A stretch of 64,000 bases of DNA, taken from positions 1-64,000 of the forward strand of contig JALOTP010000012.1 in assembly GCA_025457865.1 (NCBI GenBank), given 5' to 3'. Below the pieces are notes generated by a model. That model had not been told where the DNA came from. It saw only the letters and a program-made list of their open reading frames with translations, and searched no databases. The position numbers and the translations under genes are program-made. Of the stretch, positions 10,393-20,816 are shown piece by piece (the first letter of the stretch is position 1; every line of letters starts with the position of its first letter). This DNA is from Thermoplasmatota archaeon. Its GTDB lineage: Archaea > Thermoplasmatota > Penumbrarchaeia > Penumbrarchaeales > Penumbrarchaeaceae.

Positions 10393-10502
10393 CTCGAGAA
10401 GTTCTATTTTATTTGAGCGAAAAACAAGTAAACTTTATTATTATCAAGTTCCTTTTAGTCCATAGACCCTATCGGCTATAATACGTTTTTCGAGGCCTGA
10501 CC

Positions 10503-11324
10503 ATGGAACTTCTAAGGAGAAAGGGACGGACCACAAGGATGCTCATCCTGCTCAGGGCCGTTCTGGATGCCCCAAGGGACCAGAAGGCCCTCTCCGACTC
10601 CCTTGGCATCACCCCTCAGGCTGCTTCGCAATATCTCGGGATTATGGAAGGCGAGGGGCTGATGGAAAGGACGAGAAAAGGACCTCGGGCCACAGTCAAC
10701 GGCGTCGAGCTGCTCCACCGGGAGCTCCTATCACTCAAGGAGTTCGTGGATACGAGCATAATGGGGTTGGACATCGTTCGCTCGACCGATGCTGTGGCAA
10801 GGGGCAGGATACATAAGGGGGACAGATGCGCACTGTTCATGGAAGATGGCCTGCTCTTCGCTCAGAGCGGGAGGGAAGGCCCCTCCATCGGCAATGCCGA
10901 AAAGGATGCCGAAGACGGCTGCATGGTCCCCATCTCGGGGCTCTCAGGCGTCATGGAGCTCGAACCCGGGTCAATATGGCTCTTGAAGGTCACACCCGCG
11001 CGTTCCGGGGGAGAAAGCTTCCGTATCAGTATCAGGGACCTACCCGGTCCGAAGGCCGGGAAGCGAGGATCAGGAACGAGGACAGCAGCCCTGGACATGG
11101 AGGCCCTAGCCCTTCTCAGACGTAGCGGTCTGAGGTGCGATAGCGAGCTCCCTCTGCCGGAGGATGTGAGGGCAATGCTGCTCCGGGGCCTTGACGTGAT
11201 AGCGTTGGGTACCCCGCATTCGATATCAGGTCTCAGGTCCGCATTGGGGAACTTGCCTCGCCGGATAGGGGAGGCGGAGGTCGGTCCTCGAAAGGGGGAT
11301 GATGGACTCCAGAACAAAGGTTAA
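10503..11324 (+). CDS. Winged-helix transcriptional regulator, archaeal
   Basis: N-terminal HTH RDQKALSDSLGITPQAASQYLGIMEGEGLMERTRKGPRATV; divergent from the ABC importer. Confidence 0.75.
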   Translation: MELLRRKGRTTRMLILLRAVLDAPRDQKALSDSLGITPQAASQYLGIMEGEGLMERTRKGPRATVNGVELLHRELLSLKEFVDTSIMGLDIVRSTDAVARGRIHKGDRCALFMEDGLLFAQSGREGPSIGNAEKDAEDGCMVPISGLSGVMELEPGSIWLLKVTPARSGGESFRISIRDLPGPKAGKRGSGTRTAALDMEALALLRRSGLRCDSELPLPEDVRAMLLRGLDVIALGTPHSISGLRSALGNLPRRIGEAEVGPRKGDDGLQNKG

Positions 11325-11348
11325 AAGGGCTCAATCCATCCGTCTCCC

Positions 11349-12959
11349 ATGGAGCCCTGGGCCGGATATCTGGGAAAGGCAATATTGTACGTTTCACTGC
11401 TTTCCCTCCTTATCCCTTTCTCTCCCGCCGTTTCCTCACGGTCCGCCGAGGTAAGGCATTTTCCGGATATGTTGGCCCTTTACGAGAGCTACAACACCAC
11501 AACAAGGACGTTCTCCGTACTCTCACCAGGGGATATGATCGAGGTCACGGACACGGTTTCGACCTCATGGTATAATGAACGGACGGGCATGTCAGAGCTC
11601 TATTTCAGGTCCACGGGCACATCCGTTAACGGTCCCAAGCTCACCTTCATAGGCCCATATATCTCCGATAGGATCGAGCGAGGCATGAAGGTCAATGTGA
11701 CAGCGGTGGTCCTGCTAGTGGACGAAGGCAACGGACCGGAACACTTGCTCAGTGCCTCCTCCGAATCGGTGAACATCATAAAGGAGGTCGAGAGGGAGGA
11801 GGAGCCCGAGACCATTGATGTCTTTGGGGTCCAGATACCTTTAAGTGAGATACCTAAGGAGTACAGGACCAACCTCGTCAGGTTCATCATTGTGTTCCTG
11901 CTTTGGAGCATAGGGACCGCCATCATTTGGGGCCTATTCCGTCTCTCCATGAGGATAGCGGCCAAGACGAAGACAGAGCTGGACAAGAAGATAATTCGTA
12001 TAGTCCGCATCCCGGTCCTTGTAGTGATGCTGCTCTACGGTCTCATCGTTTCTCTGCGCCAATTGAACCCGCCAGATAACCTGATGATGGTCCTTGACAG
12101 GGTCTACAGGTCCGGTCTGATAATCGTAGCCGCATTCGTGATCAGCAGGATATTCAAAGAAGTGGTCATAGTCTATCTTCGCATACTGTCGGCAAAGACC
12201 GAGACCAAGGCCGATGATGTGCTGGTCCCTGTTGCGGGAAAACTGATATCGGTCGTCATCTGGGTAACGGCTGGGATATTGCTCCTTGACTCCTTGGGGG
12301 TGGACATCACTGTGTTCGTCGCTGGCTTGGGAATAGCCGGCCTTGTCATAGCCTTCGCCGCCCAGGATACGCTGTCCAATTTCTTCTCTGGGTTGATGAT
12401 CATGCTGGACCGCCCCTTCAAGGAGGGCGACTGGATAATGCTGGACGAAAAGGTCTATCAGGTCAAGGACATCGGATTGCGCTCTACGAGGCTCCATCAC
12501 ACCTTCACCAATCAGCTCTTGACCATACCCAACAACAGGATATCGGACTATATGTTCTCGAACCTGTCCGAGCCAGACCAGCTGGGCAGGGTCTCTGTGG
12601 AGGTGGGGGTCAGCTATTCCGTCCCTCCCAGGAAGGTTGGCCAGGTGCTACTGGATGTCGTTGGGTCACACAAGGATATATTCAATGATACCGAACATCA
12701 GTCCTTCTACAGATTGAAGACCTTTGCCGATTCCTCCATAAACTACATGGTCACGTTCTGGGTCAAGGACCATAACGAACAATGGAGGATCGCGAGCGAG
12801 GTGAGGGAGGCCATCTACGACAGGTTCGCTTCCGAGGGCATAGAGATACCGTTCCCCCAGCGGGTCGTTCATATAAAGCAGGCACCGGCCGAGGTCCAGA
12901 GGACCGGCAGGGGGACAGTGGCAAAGGACCCGGCCAGGATGTCGAACCTCTCACCTTGA
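11349..12959 (+). CDS. MscS-family mechanosensitive ion channel
   Basis: GLGIAGLVIAFAAQDTLSNFFSGLMIMLDRPFKEGDWI and IPNNRISDYMFSN core motifs. Confidence 0.92.
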   Translation: MEPWAGYLGKAILYVSLLSLLIPFSPAVSSRSAEVRHFPDMLALYESYNTTTRTFSVLSPGDMIEVTDTVSTSWYNERTGMSELYFRSTGTSVNGPKLTFIGPYISDRIERGMKVNVTAVVLLVDEGNGPEHLLSASSESVNIIKEVEREEEPETIDVFGVQIPLSEIPKEYRTNLVRFIIVFLLWSIGTAIIWGLFRLSMRIAAKTKTELDKKIIRIVRIPVLVVMLLYGLIVSLRQLNPPDNLMMVLDRVYRSGLIIVAAFVISRIFKEVVIVYLRILSAKTETKADDVLVPVAGKLISVVIWVTAGILLLDSLGVDITVFVAGLGIAGLVIAFAAQDTLSNFFSGLMIMLDRPFKEGDWIMLDEKVYQVKDIGLRSTRLHHTFTNQLLTIPNNRISDYMFSNLSEPDQLGRVSVEVGVSYSVPPRKVGQVLLDVVGSHKDIFNDTEHQSFYRLKTFADSSINYMVTFWVKDHNEQWRIASEVREAIYDRFASEGIEIPFPQRVVHIKQAPAEVQRTGRGTVAKDPARMSNLSP

Positions 12960-12973
12960 GCATCTCTTTCCGC

Positions 12974-13579
12974 TCATGGCAGGTTCGACCCTTCCGGTGC
13001 GTTGTGGTTGTGCGACCGGTCGGAATACCTCCCCAGAACGAAGACCTTGAACCAATCGTATTGGGACGTTCCCTGCTCGGCCGTTCCCTTACCTATGACC
13101 CTGAGAGAATAGAGCCCAGGTTCGATGCCGTCGAGCTCTCTGACGACCTCAGCATAGTCCCCCCCCGATGCTTCAGGGGTGTATCTCCTCTGGGCCAATG
13201 TCCTTTTTTCCCCGTTGTCCTCCATCTTAATGAGAATGATGTCCACATATCGGTCGTCCACAGAAACCAGCATTTGAGTGTCCGGTATGAAATGGACCAA
13301 AGCGAAAATGGACAGGTTCGCCCCACCTTCACCTATGTAGAAGTTGTCAATGCTGTTGTGAACTGCAGGCCCGCCCACGGTTATGTTCTCGTTGTAGAGG
13401 GGTCCCGTGAAGTTGTGGCTGACGAGGGCTATATTGCCCTGGACGAAGATTATTGGCCTCTCATCGTCGGGAAAGAGCATCCGTCTGGCGGTGTACGTGT
13501 CAAAACAACCCGCCGTTGTGGCTAGCATGACCACCGAAACAAGGGAGGTCATCACGAACAGGGCGTCCTTCCTTTGCAC
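12974..13579 (-). CDS. Putative lipoprotein, unknown function
   Basis: N-terminal hydrophobic segment with lipobox MLATTAGCFDT. Confidence 0.6.
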   Translation of the reverse strand: MQRKDALFVMTSLVSVVMLATTAGCFDTYTARRMLFPDDERPIIFVQGNIALVSHNFTGPLYNENITVGGPAVHNSIDNFYIGEGGANLSIFALVHFIPDTQMLVSVDDRYVDIILIKMEDNGEKRTLAQRRYTPEASGGDYAEVVRELDGIEPGLYSLRVIGKGTAEQGTSQYDWFKVFVLGRYSDRSHNHNAPEGSNLP

Positions 13580-13618
13580 GGGGGAATAGACGCTCCTGGA
13601 TTATTAATGGTTATCTCC

Positions 13619-14896
13619 TTACCCGATGACACGTTCGAACATGGACCCCTGGCCAAGGGGCATGGTTGCATCCATCCCCATCTTCGAGGTCGTGCCGTCG
13701 ATGCTGCTGGCGGACGGGTCAAGGGTGGACCCCCTTGCCCCATGGACCAAAAGGAGCCCCTTTCCGGCGTTGAACCGCGTGGCAAGGGCCCATTCAAGGG
13801 CCACATCATCGAAGATATCGATATCCTGGTCCACAACCAGTACCCTTTTCATAGAAGGGTGCCCGGTGAAGGCGGCCATGATGGCGTTCATACCATCCCC
13901 CTCCTTCTGTTTATCTATCGAGACGGCCCCATGCAGCCAACAGCATCCCCCCTCCGTCAATCGTACAGCTCTCACCCTGGGCACCACCTTTCTGACCGAT
14001 TGGAGGATGGAGGGCTCCTTAGGGAGCCCCATCATCAGGTAATGCTCCATCCCGCCCGGTAGTAGGACATGGAAGATAGGGTCATCCCTCATCAGGACCG
14101 ACCTGACCCTGAAGACCGGTTCTCCCGGGTCAAGGCCGGAATCGTCAATGGTCGAAGTTATGTCAACGAAAGGCCCCTCTGGTGCCCTCTCTCCAGTGAA
14201 CTCGCCCGTGAGCACGATCTCGCTCCCAACAGGGCTCAGGGAACCGTGCCCGTCCGCATCGAAGACCTTTAAAGGTTTACCCTCCGAGGCCATGGTCAAT
14301 GCGGATGCCACATGGAGCTCGTCCTGGCCGAAGGCCATAGAACAGGAAGCAGATAGGAGGGAGGCGGTGTCGCAGCCTAAGGATACGGCCGCTCTAAGCG
14401 TCCCCCCCCCCCTCTCAGCCTCCTTTAGGAGGGCCATGAGGTGCCTGGGAACGACCCTGACGGCGAACCGGTCCTTTCCCATGAACATCATCCTGTGGAA
14501 TGAAAGATTGGACCTGTTCCCGAACGAGGCATGGAAGATGCCCGAGGTGATGTAAGGTCCACCATCGCTCTTGAAGAACGTGGGTATGGGCAGTGCTGAA
14601 AGGGTCGTTCTCGAATAATAGGGAGGTCTATCCACCTTAAGGGGTGGAACTGGGTCTTCCATGGCCTTGAGGAGGAGTTCGACGAGGTCTGCCCTGTTGG
14701 TGGAGAGGGATGAGGCGATCAGGTCCCTGGTCGAAAGGACGTTCCCTGCCAGTTCGAACCCCGTCTTTCCCTTTGCCCTTGCCACCCAGGGGATGGTTGG
14801 GCCCTCCAGGCAGGTCCTAGCGGCCTCCATGTTTGGGTCGACAAGCCCCCGGATCCTCCGGGGTCGCGATCTCTTCAAGAACGTCCTGAAATCCAT
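13619..14896 (-). CDS. UbiD-family decarboxylase
   Basis: FHRMMFMGKDRFAVRVVPRHL, DASM-like AFGQDELHVASAL, VDITSTIDD, VVDQDIDIFDDVALEWALATRF. Confidence 0.85.
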   Translation of the reverse strand: MDFRTFLKRSRPRRIRGLVDPNMEAARTCLEGPTIPWVARAKGKTGFELAGNVLSTRDLIASSLSTNRADLVELLLKAMEDPVPPLKVDRPPYYSRTTLSALPIPTFFKSDGGPYITSGIFHASFGNRSNLSFHRMMFMGKDRFAVRVVPRHLMALLKEAERGGGTLRAAVSLGCDTASLLSASCSMAFGQDELHVASALTMASEGKPLKVFDADGHGSLSPVGSEIVLTGEFTGERAPEGPFVDITSTIDDSGLDPGEPVFRVRSVLMRDDPIFHVLLPGGMEHYLMMGLPKEPSILQSVRKVVPRVRAVRLTEGGCCWLHGAVSIDKQKEGDGMNAIMAAFTGHPSMKRVLVVDQDIDIFDDVALEWALATRFNAGKGLLLVHGARGSTLDPSASSIDGTTSKMGMDATMPLGQGSMFERVIG

Positions 14897-15002
14897 ATGG
14901 GACCTCCCGAACCGGTAGTGTACTGCGGTTTGTTAATCTTTTTGAAGGAAAAGGGGGGTATTTTCCTACTAGAAGGGACCTTCAGAAAGATATTTATTCG
15001 AA

Positions 15003-15431
15003 GTGCCTGTTTGTGCGCCGATTCATATGGTCCAGAGAACGCGTCTCCTTCAATGCCCTGGTTGCGAGAAGCAGCTGGAGGACACCAAGCAGCCGAATAT
15101 CACCTGCAAGTACTGTGGCCACGCATTCAACAGGTCGGATGTGGTCTTGGAAGATGAGGATTATATCCGGAAGAAGATGATAGTCGATCTGAGGACCGAG
15201 ATGGACACCTTCAAGCGGTGGAAGCAGGTCTCCACCGGCTTCATGGTCGGGAGCTTCGTCCTTACACTGCCCGTCCTCTTCTCCGACCCGTTCGAGCTGT
15301 TCCAGGGAATAATGATGGGGCTCTTTATGGTGCTGGGGATAGTATTCTTCCTCCTGGTTCTCTTCTTCGACAGGAAGTATGCATCCAGCAGGAGCAAGGC
15401 CACCGACCTATCATTGAGGAAGAGGTTGTAG
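15003..15431 (+). CDS. Zinc-ribbon membrane protein
   Basis: LLQCPGCEKQLEDTKQPNITCKYCGHAF followed by two TM segments. Confidence 0.65.
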   Translation: MPVCAPIHMVQRTRLLQCPGCEKQLEDTKQPNITCKYCGHAFNRSDVVLEDEDYIRKKMIVDLRTEMDTFKRWKQVSTGFMVGSFVLTLPVLFSDPFELFQGIMMGLFMVLGIVFFLLVLFFDRKYASSRSKATDLSLRKRL

Positions 15432-15442
15432 GAGGTTATGAT

Positions 15443-18400
15443 ATGAACGGTCAGATAAGAAGGTTCCAAGCGGTCCCGGTCCTACTTATGATGGTGCTAT
15501 CATCTATGGTTGTGGTCGGTATCCGGGATGATGACGTTCTAGAAAACCCCCCATCTCGGATAGGGGGCGACCTGTTGGTGAACGGAACGGTCAGGTTCGA
15601 TGAGAGGACGGGCTCTCCCCAATTCGATGTCGTCAGGTTCGGGGACAACGGCCGGCTGGAGATAATAAATGTGACCCTGACGGCAGAGCAGATGATATGT
15701 GCCGAGGGACTGCTGAACACGAGCCTGGTCATCCTTGGCAACGATGTCGATAACGCCATAGTCTCCATAAGGGACGGTCTGATGAGCGTCCGTGCAGATG
15801 AGATACTCATCAAGAAAGCATCCATTTCCATCAGGAACGTGACGGACCCCAAACCCAACGAACAGGACGGATGGCCTTCGACCTTGTTCCTATTTGGCGA
15901 GAAGAAGGACATGGTCATAGAGGACGCCCAGATATCGGTGGAGGCCGAGCTTGGAGGAAGGGGCACCTCCACCAATGCCGGTGACGGAGGTAAGGCCGAT
16001 GTATCGATAATAACAGGTCCCGGAAAGAAGCTCGACATCGTGAGGTCAAGGATAGACCTCAAAGCCGGTGCAGGTGGTGATGCCAGCGGTGTGGGCATCC
16101 AATCTGGAAAAGGTGGTGACTCGAAGCTCAGGATCGTCACTTCCCAGCTATCCATAAGCGGTACGCGTATCACCTCCCGCGGGGGCAATGCAGGTTCGCC
16201 TGGCGAGAACTCCGTTGGGAACCGGGGGGGCCAGGCGACGGTCGATCTCCAATCCAGGGAGACCATCACCATCTTCGATTGCGAGATGGAGGCCGAGAAC
16301 GGAAGGAATACGGACAAATCACAGCAGGCCGGTTCGAATATGTTCTTAAGGTCGGAGGAGGGCGCGGTCCTTTGGGATGCTGAAAAGCAGGGAGCGGACA
16401 GGACGAACACGCTCTCCAGCCTCAAGGGTTTCACGGTCCAGGTCGAAGCCGAACTTGGTTCCGAGTTCCATCAGGTCGATGTGGGCGAGAACCCGCCAAT
16501 ACCCTATGGAGGGACCAGGGTCGAGGTCTTCTGGTGGGGATTCCTCACGGTCACCGACAGTTACGGAACGCCCATAGAGGGCGCGGCCGTGGATTGGATC
16601 CAGACCCCCATGTCCACTCTCCCGCCTCCCGTCATCTTTACCAATGAGAGCGGGATGGCGTTGCTCGAGGTCGTCGGCGTTCGAGATGGTGCCCCTCAGA
16701 CCTATGTGTTCAGGGCCGAGCTCCCGGAGGGTGCTCAGAACCTGTCTGACCAGACAAGGTTCGACCAGAACATGAACAGGGAGATAGTGATCAAGGTAAC
16801 GACCCTTACCCTAAAGCTCCTCCAACCGGATATCAAGAAGACCCTGGGAGGCGTGGTCGAGTTCGAGGGTACTGCTACCACCCTTAGCGCCCAGAACATC
16901 ATGAAGGCCGTGACCCTCTTCGTTGATGACCAGCTCATAGGGGAAGCCCGTGACCTGTCAACATTGACAGCCCCGGCCCCCCCGGCCTTCTCAGAATGGG
17001 CTTTGTCCTGGGATTCGACACAGACCCCCAACGGTCCACATACGCTTAAGATCGTGGGAAGGGACAACAAGTACACCGTCACCGTGGTCTACCCCATCTT
17101 CCTGAACCAGACGGCCATAAATCACAAGCCTGTCCTCCTGAGAGTGACAGCGGTCGATTCCATCAACACCACCACCATCGAGACAAGATCGAAGATGACC
17201 CTGGAAGTGGACCAGCAGAGGTCCGTCATTAACTTCAGGGCTGCAGCCTTCGACAGGGATGCCAGGTCCGAATACCTTGGACCGGGGGAAGGCCGCATTA
17301 TCGATTATGCCGAGGTGAGGCTGGTCTATGTCTTGGACGGCTCGGTGGCGATGACAAAGCAGATTGTCGTCTCCAAGGACAACAAGGTGAACGAGACGGG
17401 TGGTTACGAGTTCTCATTCCAGGTCGATGCCAACAAGAAGCAGGGTTCGAGCCAGCCCTTCGATGAAGGGCTCTACAGGCTCGAGATCAACGTCAGGGAC
17501 GATGCCAAGGTCTTCTCAGTGGATTCTTACGTCCAATTCGACCTGATTTTCAACTTCTATCCGAAGATGATACTTGTGATCGACCCGCAGAAGAAGAGGG
17601 CCGTCGAGGATACCATAGAGGACTATTTCGGTTGGGACGGTCTTGAGACCCAGAAGAGCGATAGACTATCATTGGTATTCAATGTGACGGAAAGCTACGA
17701 TTACGATGACCCCCTCCACGCTCAGAAGGGATCATGGAGGAACCTGACCTGGAAGGTCCGGGTCGTCCTGGGCAGCAAGGAATGGAGCTCCGTTGATAAC
17801 GAGAAGGGAATTGCCCAGTTCGAGCATTCTTTCGACCTCAAGGACGTACAGGACGATACAGTGGGCAAGTTCTACATGTACATCGAGGTGAGGGACTCCG
17901 AAGGCCTAATGACCGAAGAGACCTTCCTTCTGAGGATAAAGCACATACCTGCAGATGAGCCGTTCAAGATCATCCCCGATCCTTACAATATCGAGTATGG
18001 ACCACTTTTCGTCCTGTTCCCTGTGCTCTTAGTGATTCTCGTTCTCGTTTACATCGGGATAGGTATGTTCTTCACCATAAAGGCCAGTTCCGAAGGGAAG
18101 AGAAAGCTCGACCTTATCGAGAAGAAGAAGGAGGAGGAGAGGGCAAAGGGTAAATCAACTATCGAGGACGAGATGTCCACCAGCTATATGAGGTCCTCGA
18201 AGAAGTATCTGGAAACTACGGGCGATGCGAAGAGGGGTTCCATCATGAAGGACCTCTCCGGTAAGAAGGGACAGCCAGCCGCACCGGCGGCCCAACCGCC
18301 CAAGGAACCCGAACCGCCCAAGGATGAGCCGTTGTCCGATGATTTCCTGGCCCATCTAGAAGCCCAACCACCGGCCCCGGAGGAAACCGCGGCACCTATG

Positions 18401-18574
18401 CTCGAAACCTTTGAAGCCGACATACAGCCGATGCCTAAGATAGAAGAGGTGGCCGTGGAGGTCGTTCACGAAGGCAAGGGTGAGAAGCAGGCCCCTGAGA
18501 CCAAGGCTCCACCTGCCCCTTCTGCACCTAGAGCCCCCCCTCTTCCCCCACCCCCGGTCCCCAAGGTCCGATAA
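15443..18574 (+). CDS. Giant surface protein with single C-terminal TM and polyproline cytoplasmic tail
   Basis: ORF 15218-18574; start placed at MNGQIRRFQAVPVLLMMVLSS (signal). TM YGPLFVLFPVLLVILVLVYIGIGMFF; tail ends APRAPPLPPPPVPKVR. Confidence 0.82.
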   Translation: MNGQIRRFQAVPVLLMMVLSSMVVVGIRDDDVLENPPSRIGGDLLVNGTVRFDERTGSPQFDVVRFGDNGRLEIINVTLTAEQMICAEGLLNTSLVILGNDVDNAIVSIRDGLMSVRADEILIKKASISIRNVTDPKPNEQDGWPSTLFLFGEKKDMVIEDAQISVEAELGGRGTSTNAGDGGKADVSIITGPGKKLDIVRSRIDLKAGAGGDASGVGIQSGKGGDSKLRIVTSQLSISGTRITSRGGNAGSPGENSVGNRGGQATVDLQSRETITIFDCEMEAENGRNTDKSQQAGSNMFLRSEEGAVLWDAEKQGADRTNTLSSLKGFTVQVEAELGSEFHQVDVGENPPIPYGGTRVEVFWWGFLTVTDSYGTPIEGAAVDWIQTPMSTLPPPVIFTNESGMALLEVVGVRDGAPQTYVFRAELPEGAQNLSDQTRFDQNMNREIVIKVTTLTLKLLQPDIKKTLGGVVEFEGTATTLSAQNIMKAVTLFVDDQLIGEARDLSTLTAPAPPAFSEWALSWDSTQTPNGPHTLKIVGRDNKYTVTVVYPIFLNQTAINHKPVLLRVTAVDSINTTTIETRSKMTLEVDQQRSVINFRAAAFDRDARSEYLGPGEGRIIDYAEVRLVYVLDGSVAMTKQIVVSKDNKVNETGGYEFSFQVDANKKQGSSQPFDEGLYRLEINVRDDAKVFSVDSYVQFDLIFNFYPKMILVIDPQKKRAVEDTIEDYFGWDGLETQKSDRLSLVFNVTESYDYDDPLHAQKGSWRNLTWKVRVVLGSKEWSSVDNEKGIAQFEHSFDLKDVQDDTVGKFYMYIEVRDSEGLMTEETFLLRIKHIPADEPFKIIPDPYNIEYGPLFVLFPVLLVILVLVYIGIGMFFTIKASSEGKRKLDLIEKKKEEERAKGKSTIEDEMSTSYMRSSKKYLETTGDAKRGSIMKDLSGKKGQPAAPAAQPPKEPEPPKDEPLSDDFLAHLEAQPPAPEETAAPMLETFEADIQPMPKIEEVAVEVVHEGKGEKQAPETKAPPAPSAPRAPPLPPPPVPKVR

Positions 18575-18658
18575 TGTTCCAAGATCGGCCTACCAGGTCC
18601 CGGCCCCATCCATCCGTCGGGACATGAGGCCCCGCATCAGGGCAGGAGATGATACCTG

Positions 18659-19771
18659 TTGAACCGAAGCCCTTTCCTTACCGTGATAGTGCCCACCTAC
18701 AACGAGAAGGAGAACATGGGCCTTTTACTCCCCGCTCTCGCCGGACCGCTCCGTCAGGACGGCATTCCTTTCGAGGTCCTGGTGATGGACGACAGCTCCC
18801 CTGATGGGACAGGGGGTGAGGTAAGGAGATTATCCAAGGACATACCTGAGGTACGGGCCATCGTAAGGACGAAGGACCGCGGCCTATCCCCTTCCGTCAT
18901 CGATGGCTTTTGCGAGGCAAAGGGGGATGTATTGCTGGTCATGGATGCTGACCTTTCGCATCCCGTGGAGGCCGTTCCGAAGCTGTATCGTGCAATCGTG
19001 GACGGTGGCTCCGATGTGGCCGTCGGAAGCAGGCATGCCAAGGGGGGCTGCATAGAGGACTGGCCGTTCATGCGCAAGTTCATATCCTGGGGCGCCTCGC
19101 TAATGGCCAGGCCCCTCACGTCGTGTTCCGACCCCATGTCAGGTTTCTTTGCCGTCAGGCGGTCCGTCGTCGAAGGTGCCCCCCTGAGAGCAAAAGGTTA
19201 CAAGATACTCCTTGAGGTTCTCGTAAAAGGCAATTACTCGAAGGTGAGCGAGGTCCCCATAACCTTCAGGGACAGGGCCAAGGGCGAGTCCAAGCTTGGG
19301 AGCAAGGTCATCATCAACTATCTACAGCACCTTGTCATGCTATATCTGCACCCGGGGTCAGCCCCTCCGATCAAGTTCCTTTTCGTCGGTGGGACCGGTT
19401 TCCTTCTGGACCTGGGCCTACTCACACTCCTCCTGGGATTAGTGGGCGATTCGACGACCGAGTATATTGTGTTCCAGTCCATATCATTCGCTGCCGCCGC
19501 CAGCTGGAACTTCATATGGAACCGTTACTGGACATTCAACGCATCCAAGGGCCGGGCCCTCCGACAGTACATCCGATTCTTCATCGTGGCAGTGTTCGCC
19601 TTCGCCGTGAGGTGGCTCCTTGCCAGATACATTGGGGTTGAGGTTCTCGGCATAGACAGCCAGCCATATTACCAGATCATGACCGTTGGCGTGATAGTGG
19701 TCGTTACGGTCATCAATTTCCTTGGTTCCAAGCTCTGGGCCTTCAAGACCGACCCCGGGCAGCCTAGATAG
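18659..19771 (+). CDS. Dolichol-phosphate mannosyltransferase-like GT2 fused to GtrA-like membrane domain
   Basis: TVIVPTYNEKENMGLLLPAL, MDDSSPDGTG, VMDADLSHP; C-terminal KFLFVGGTGFLLDLGLLTLL...FIWNRYWTF GtrA motif. TTG start. Confidence 0.92.
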   Translation: MNRSPFLTVIVPTYNEKENMGLLLPALAGPLRQDGIPFEVLVMDDSSPDGTGGEVRRLSKDIPEVRAIVRTKDRGLSPSVIDGFCEAKGDVLLVMDADLSHPVEAVPKLYRAIVDGGSDVAVGSRHAKGGCIEDWPFMRKFISWGASLMARPLTSCSDPMSGFFAVRRSVVEGAPLRAKGYKILLEVLVKGNYSKVSEVPITFRDRAKGESKLGSKVIINYLQHLVMLYLHPGSAPPIKFLFVGGTGFLLDLGLLTLLLGLVGDSTTEYIVFQSISFAAAASWNFIWNRYWTFNASKGRALRQYIRFFIVAVFAFAVRWLLARYIGVEVLGIDSQPYYQIMTVGVIVVVTVINFLGSKLWAFKTDPGQPR

Positions 19772-19802
19772 CTTAATAGTCCCAGAATTGGATATTGTAC
19801 CC

Positions 19803-20816
19803 ATGACGGGAAGGGCTTTGGCGATATCCCTTGCGCTCCTCTCTATCATCTCCCTTCCGCAATATCTGGACCCTAGCCCGATCATTGCCGCACCATATGT
19901 CCCTCAACAGGTCGTAGATCTCGTCATCATCGAGATAGTGGAAGAGCTCGTTTCCATGGATGTGTCCGTCGACGGACAGCCATCGATAACGGTCCATTGG
20001 TCCGCAACTCTCAGCACGACGCTCGGAAGGCTCGTCGAATCGGTGGATGTTCATATGACACCCGACCATCCGTCCGAGATAGGGGTGGGTTTATCCATCT
20101 ACGATTTCACCCTCACACCAGCAGAGCCGACCTTAAAGGGAACGGCGAACATAAGCGCGGCGCCAGGGACATCCGCGAGCGCAAGGCCAGTTCTTATCAT
20201 GGACGCTACAGCAATTGCGCAGCCACGGGGGAACAGCGCGGGGGTCACGGCGGATTCCCTTGAGGTTGTCATACTCCCTTTCTTCTCGGCAGAGGCCTAT
20301 TTCTCCGAGACCGCCGTCACCATCAAGGTCGGCGAGAGGAGGTCATTCGTCCTTCACATCGAGAACAGGGGGAATTCAGCAGGTGATTTCAGTGTCAGCG
20401 TAGGAAACTCCCAGGAAATGGCGGATAAGGGATTGGAAGTATCCATCTCCGAACCTACGATCACTATCGGTGAGGGTTCGAGCAGGAAGGTCGATATCAT
20501 CATCAAGGTGAAGGATGGGGCGAAGGTGGGAGGCCACAACCTGCAGGTCAAGGTAACCCCTGTAGAGGCCATGTCAGGCAACATTGAGGGTTCGGCCCTG
20601 ATTGCCCTTGATGTCAGGGAAGCTTACATGTCCGCTGTCCAGGACATACTTGCCAACCCGCTCTATCTCCTGGGCACGTTCGCCCTGGCCGTCATCGTGC
20701 TGGGACTTGCCGTCTTTTTGGGGTTCAGGCTCCGGGCTCACTTGGCCTGGAGAAGGACCCTCAAGAGGATCCGTTCCTCCGGGCATGTTATGGAAGAGGG
20801 TCCAAAGGGCCTCTGA
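19803..20816 (+). CDS. Secreted/membrane-anchored protein with a NEW3-like beta-sandwich region
   Basis: Signal-like MTGRALAISLALLSIISL; SFVLHIENRGNSAGDFSVSVGN...VGGHNLQVKVTPVEA; C-terminal TM. Confidence 0.65.
   Translation: MTGRALAISLALLSIISLPQYLDPSPIIAAPYVPQQVVDLVIIEIVEELVSMDVSVDGQPSITVHWSATLSTTLGRLVESVDVHMTPDHPSEIGVGLSIYDFTLTPAEPTLKGTANISAAPGTSASARPVLIMDATAIAQPRGNSAGVTADSLEVVILPFFSAEAYFSETAVTIKVGERRSFVLHIENRGNSAGDFSVSVGNSQEMADKGLEVSISEPTITIGEGSSRKVDIIIKVKDGAKVGGHNLQVKVTPVEAMSGNIEGSALIALDVREAYMSAVQDILANPLYLLGTFALAVIVLGLAVFLGFRLRAHLAWRRTLKRIRSSGHVMEEGPKGL

Noticed and set aside
12782-13525. 247-aa plus-strand ORF spanning the end of mscS
   Set aside because: Overlaps MscS in another frame and runs antisense to the lipoprotein gene; no recognisable motif.
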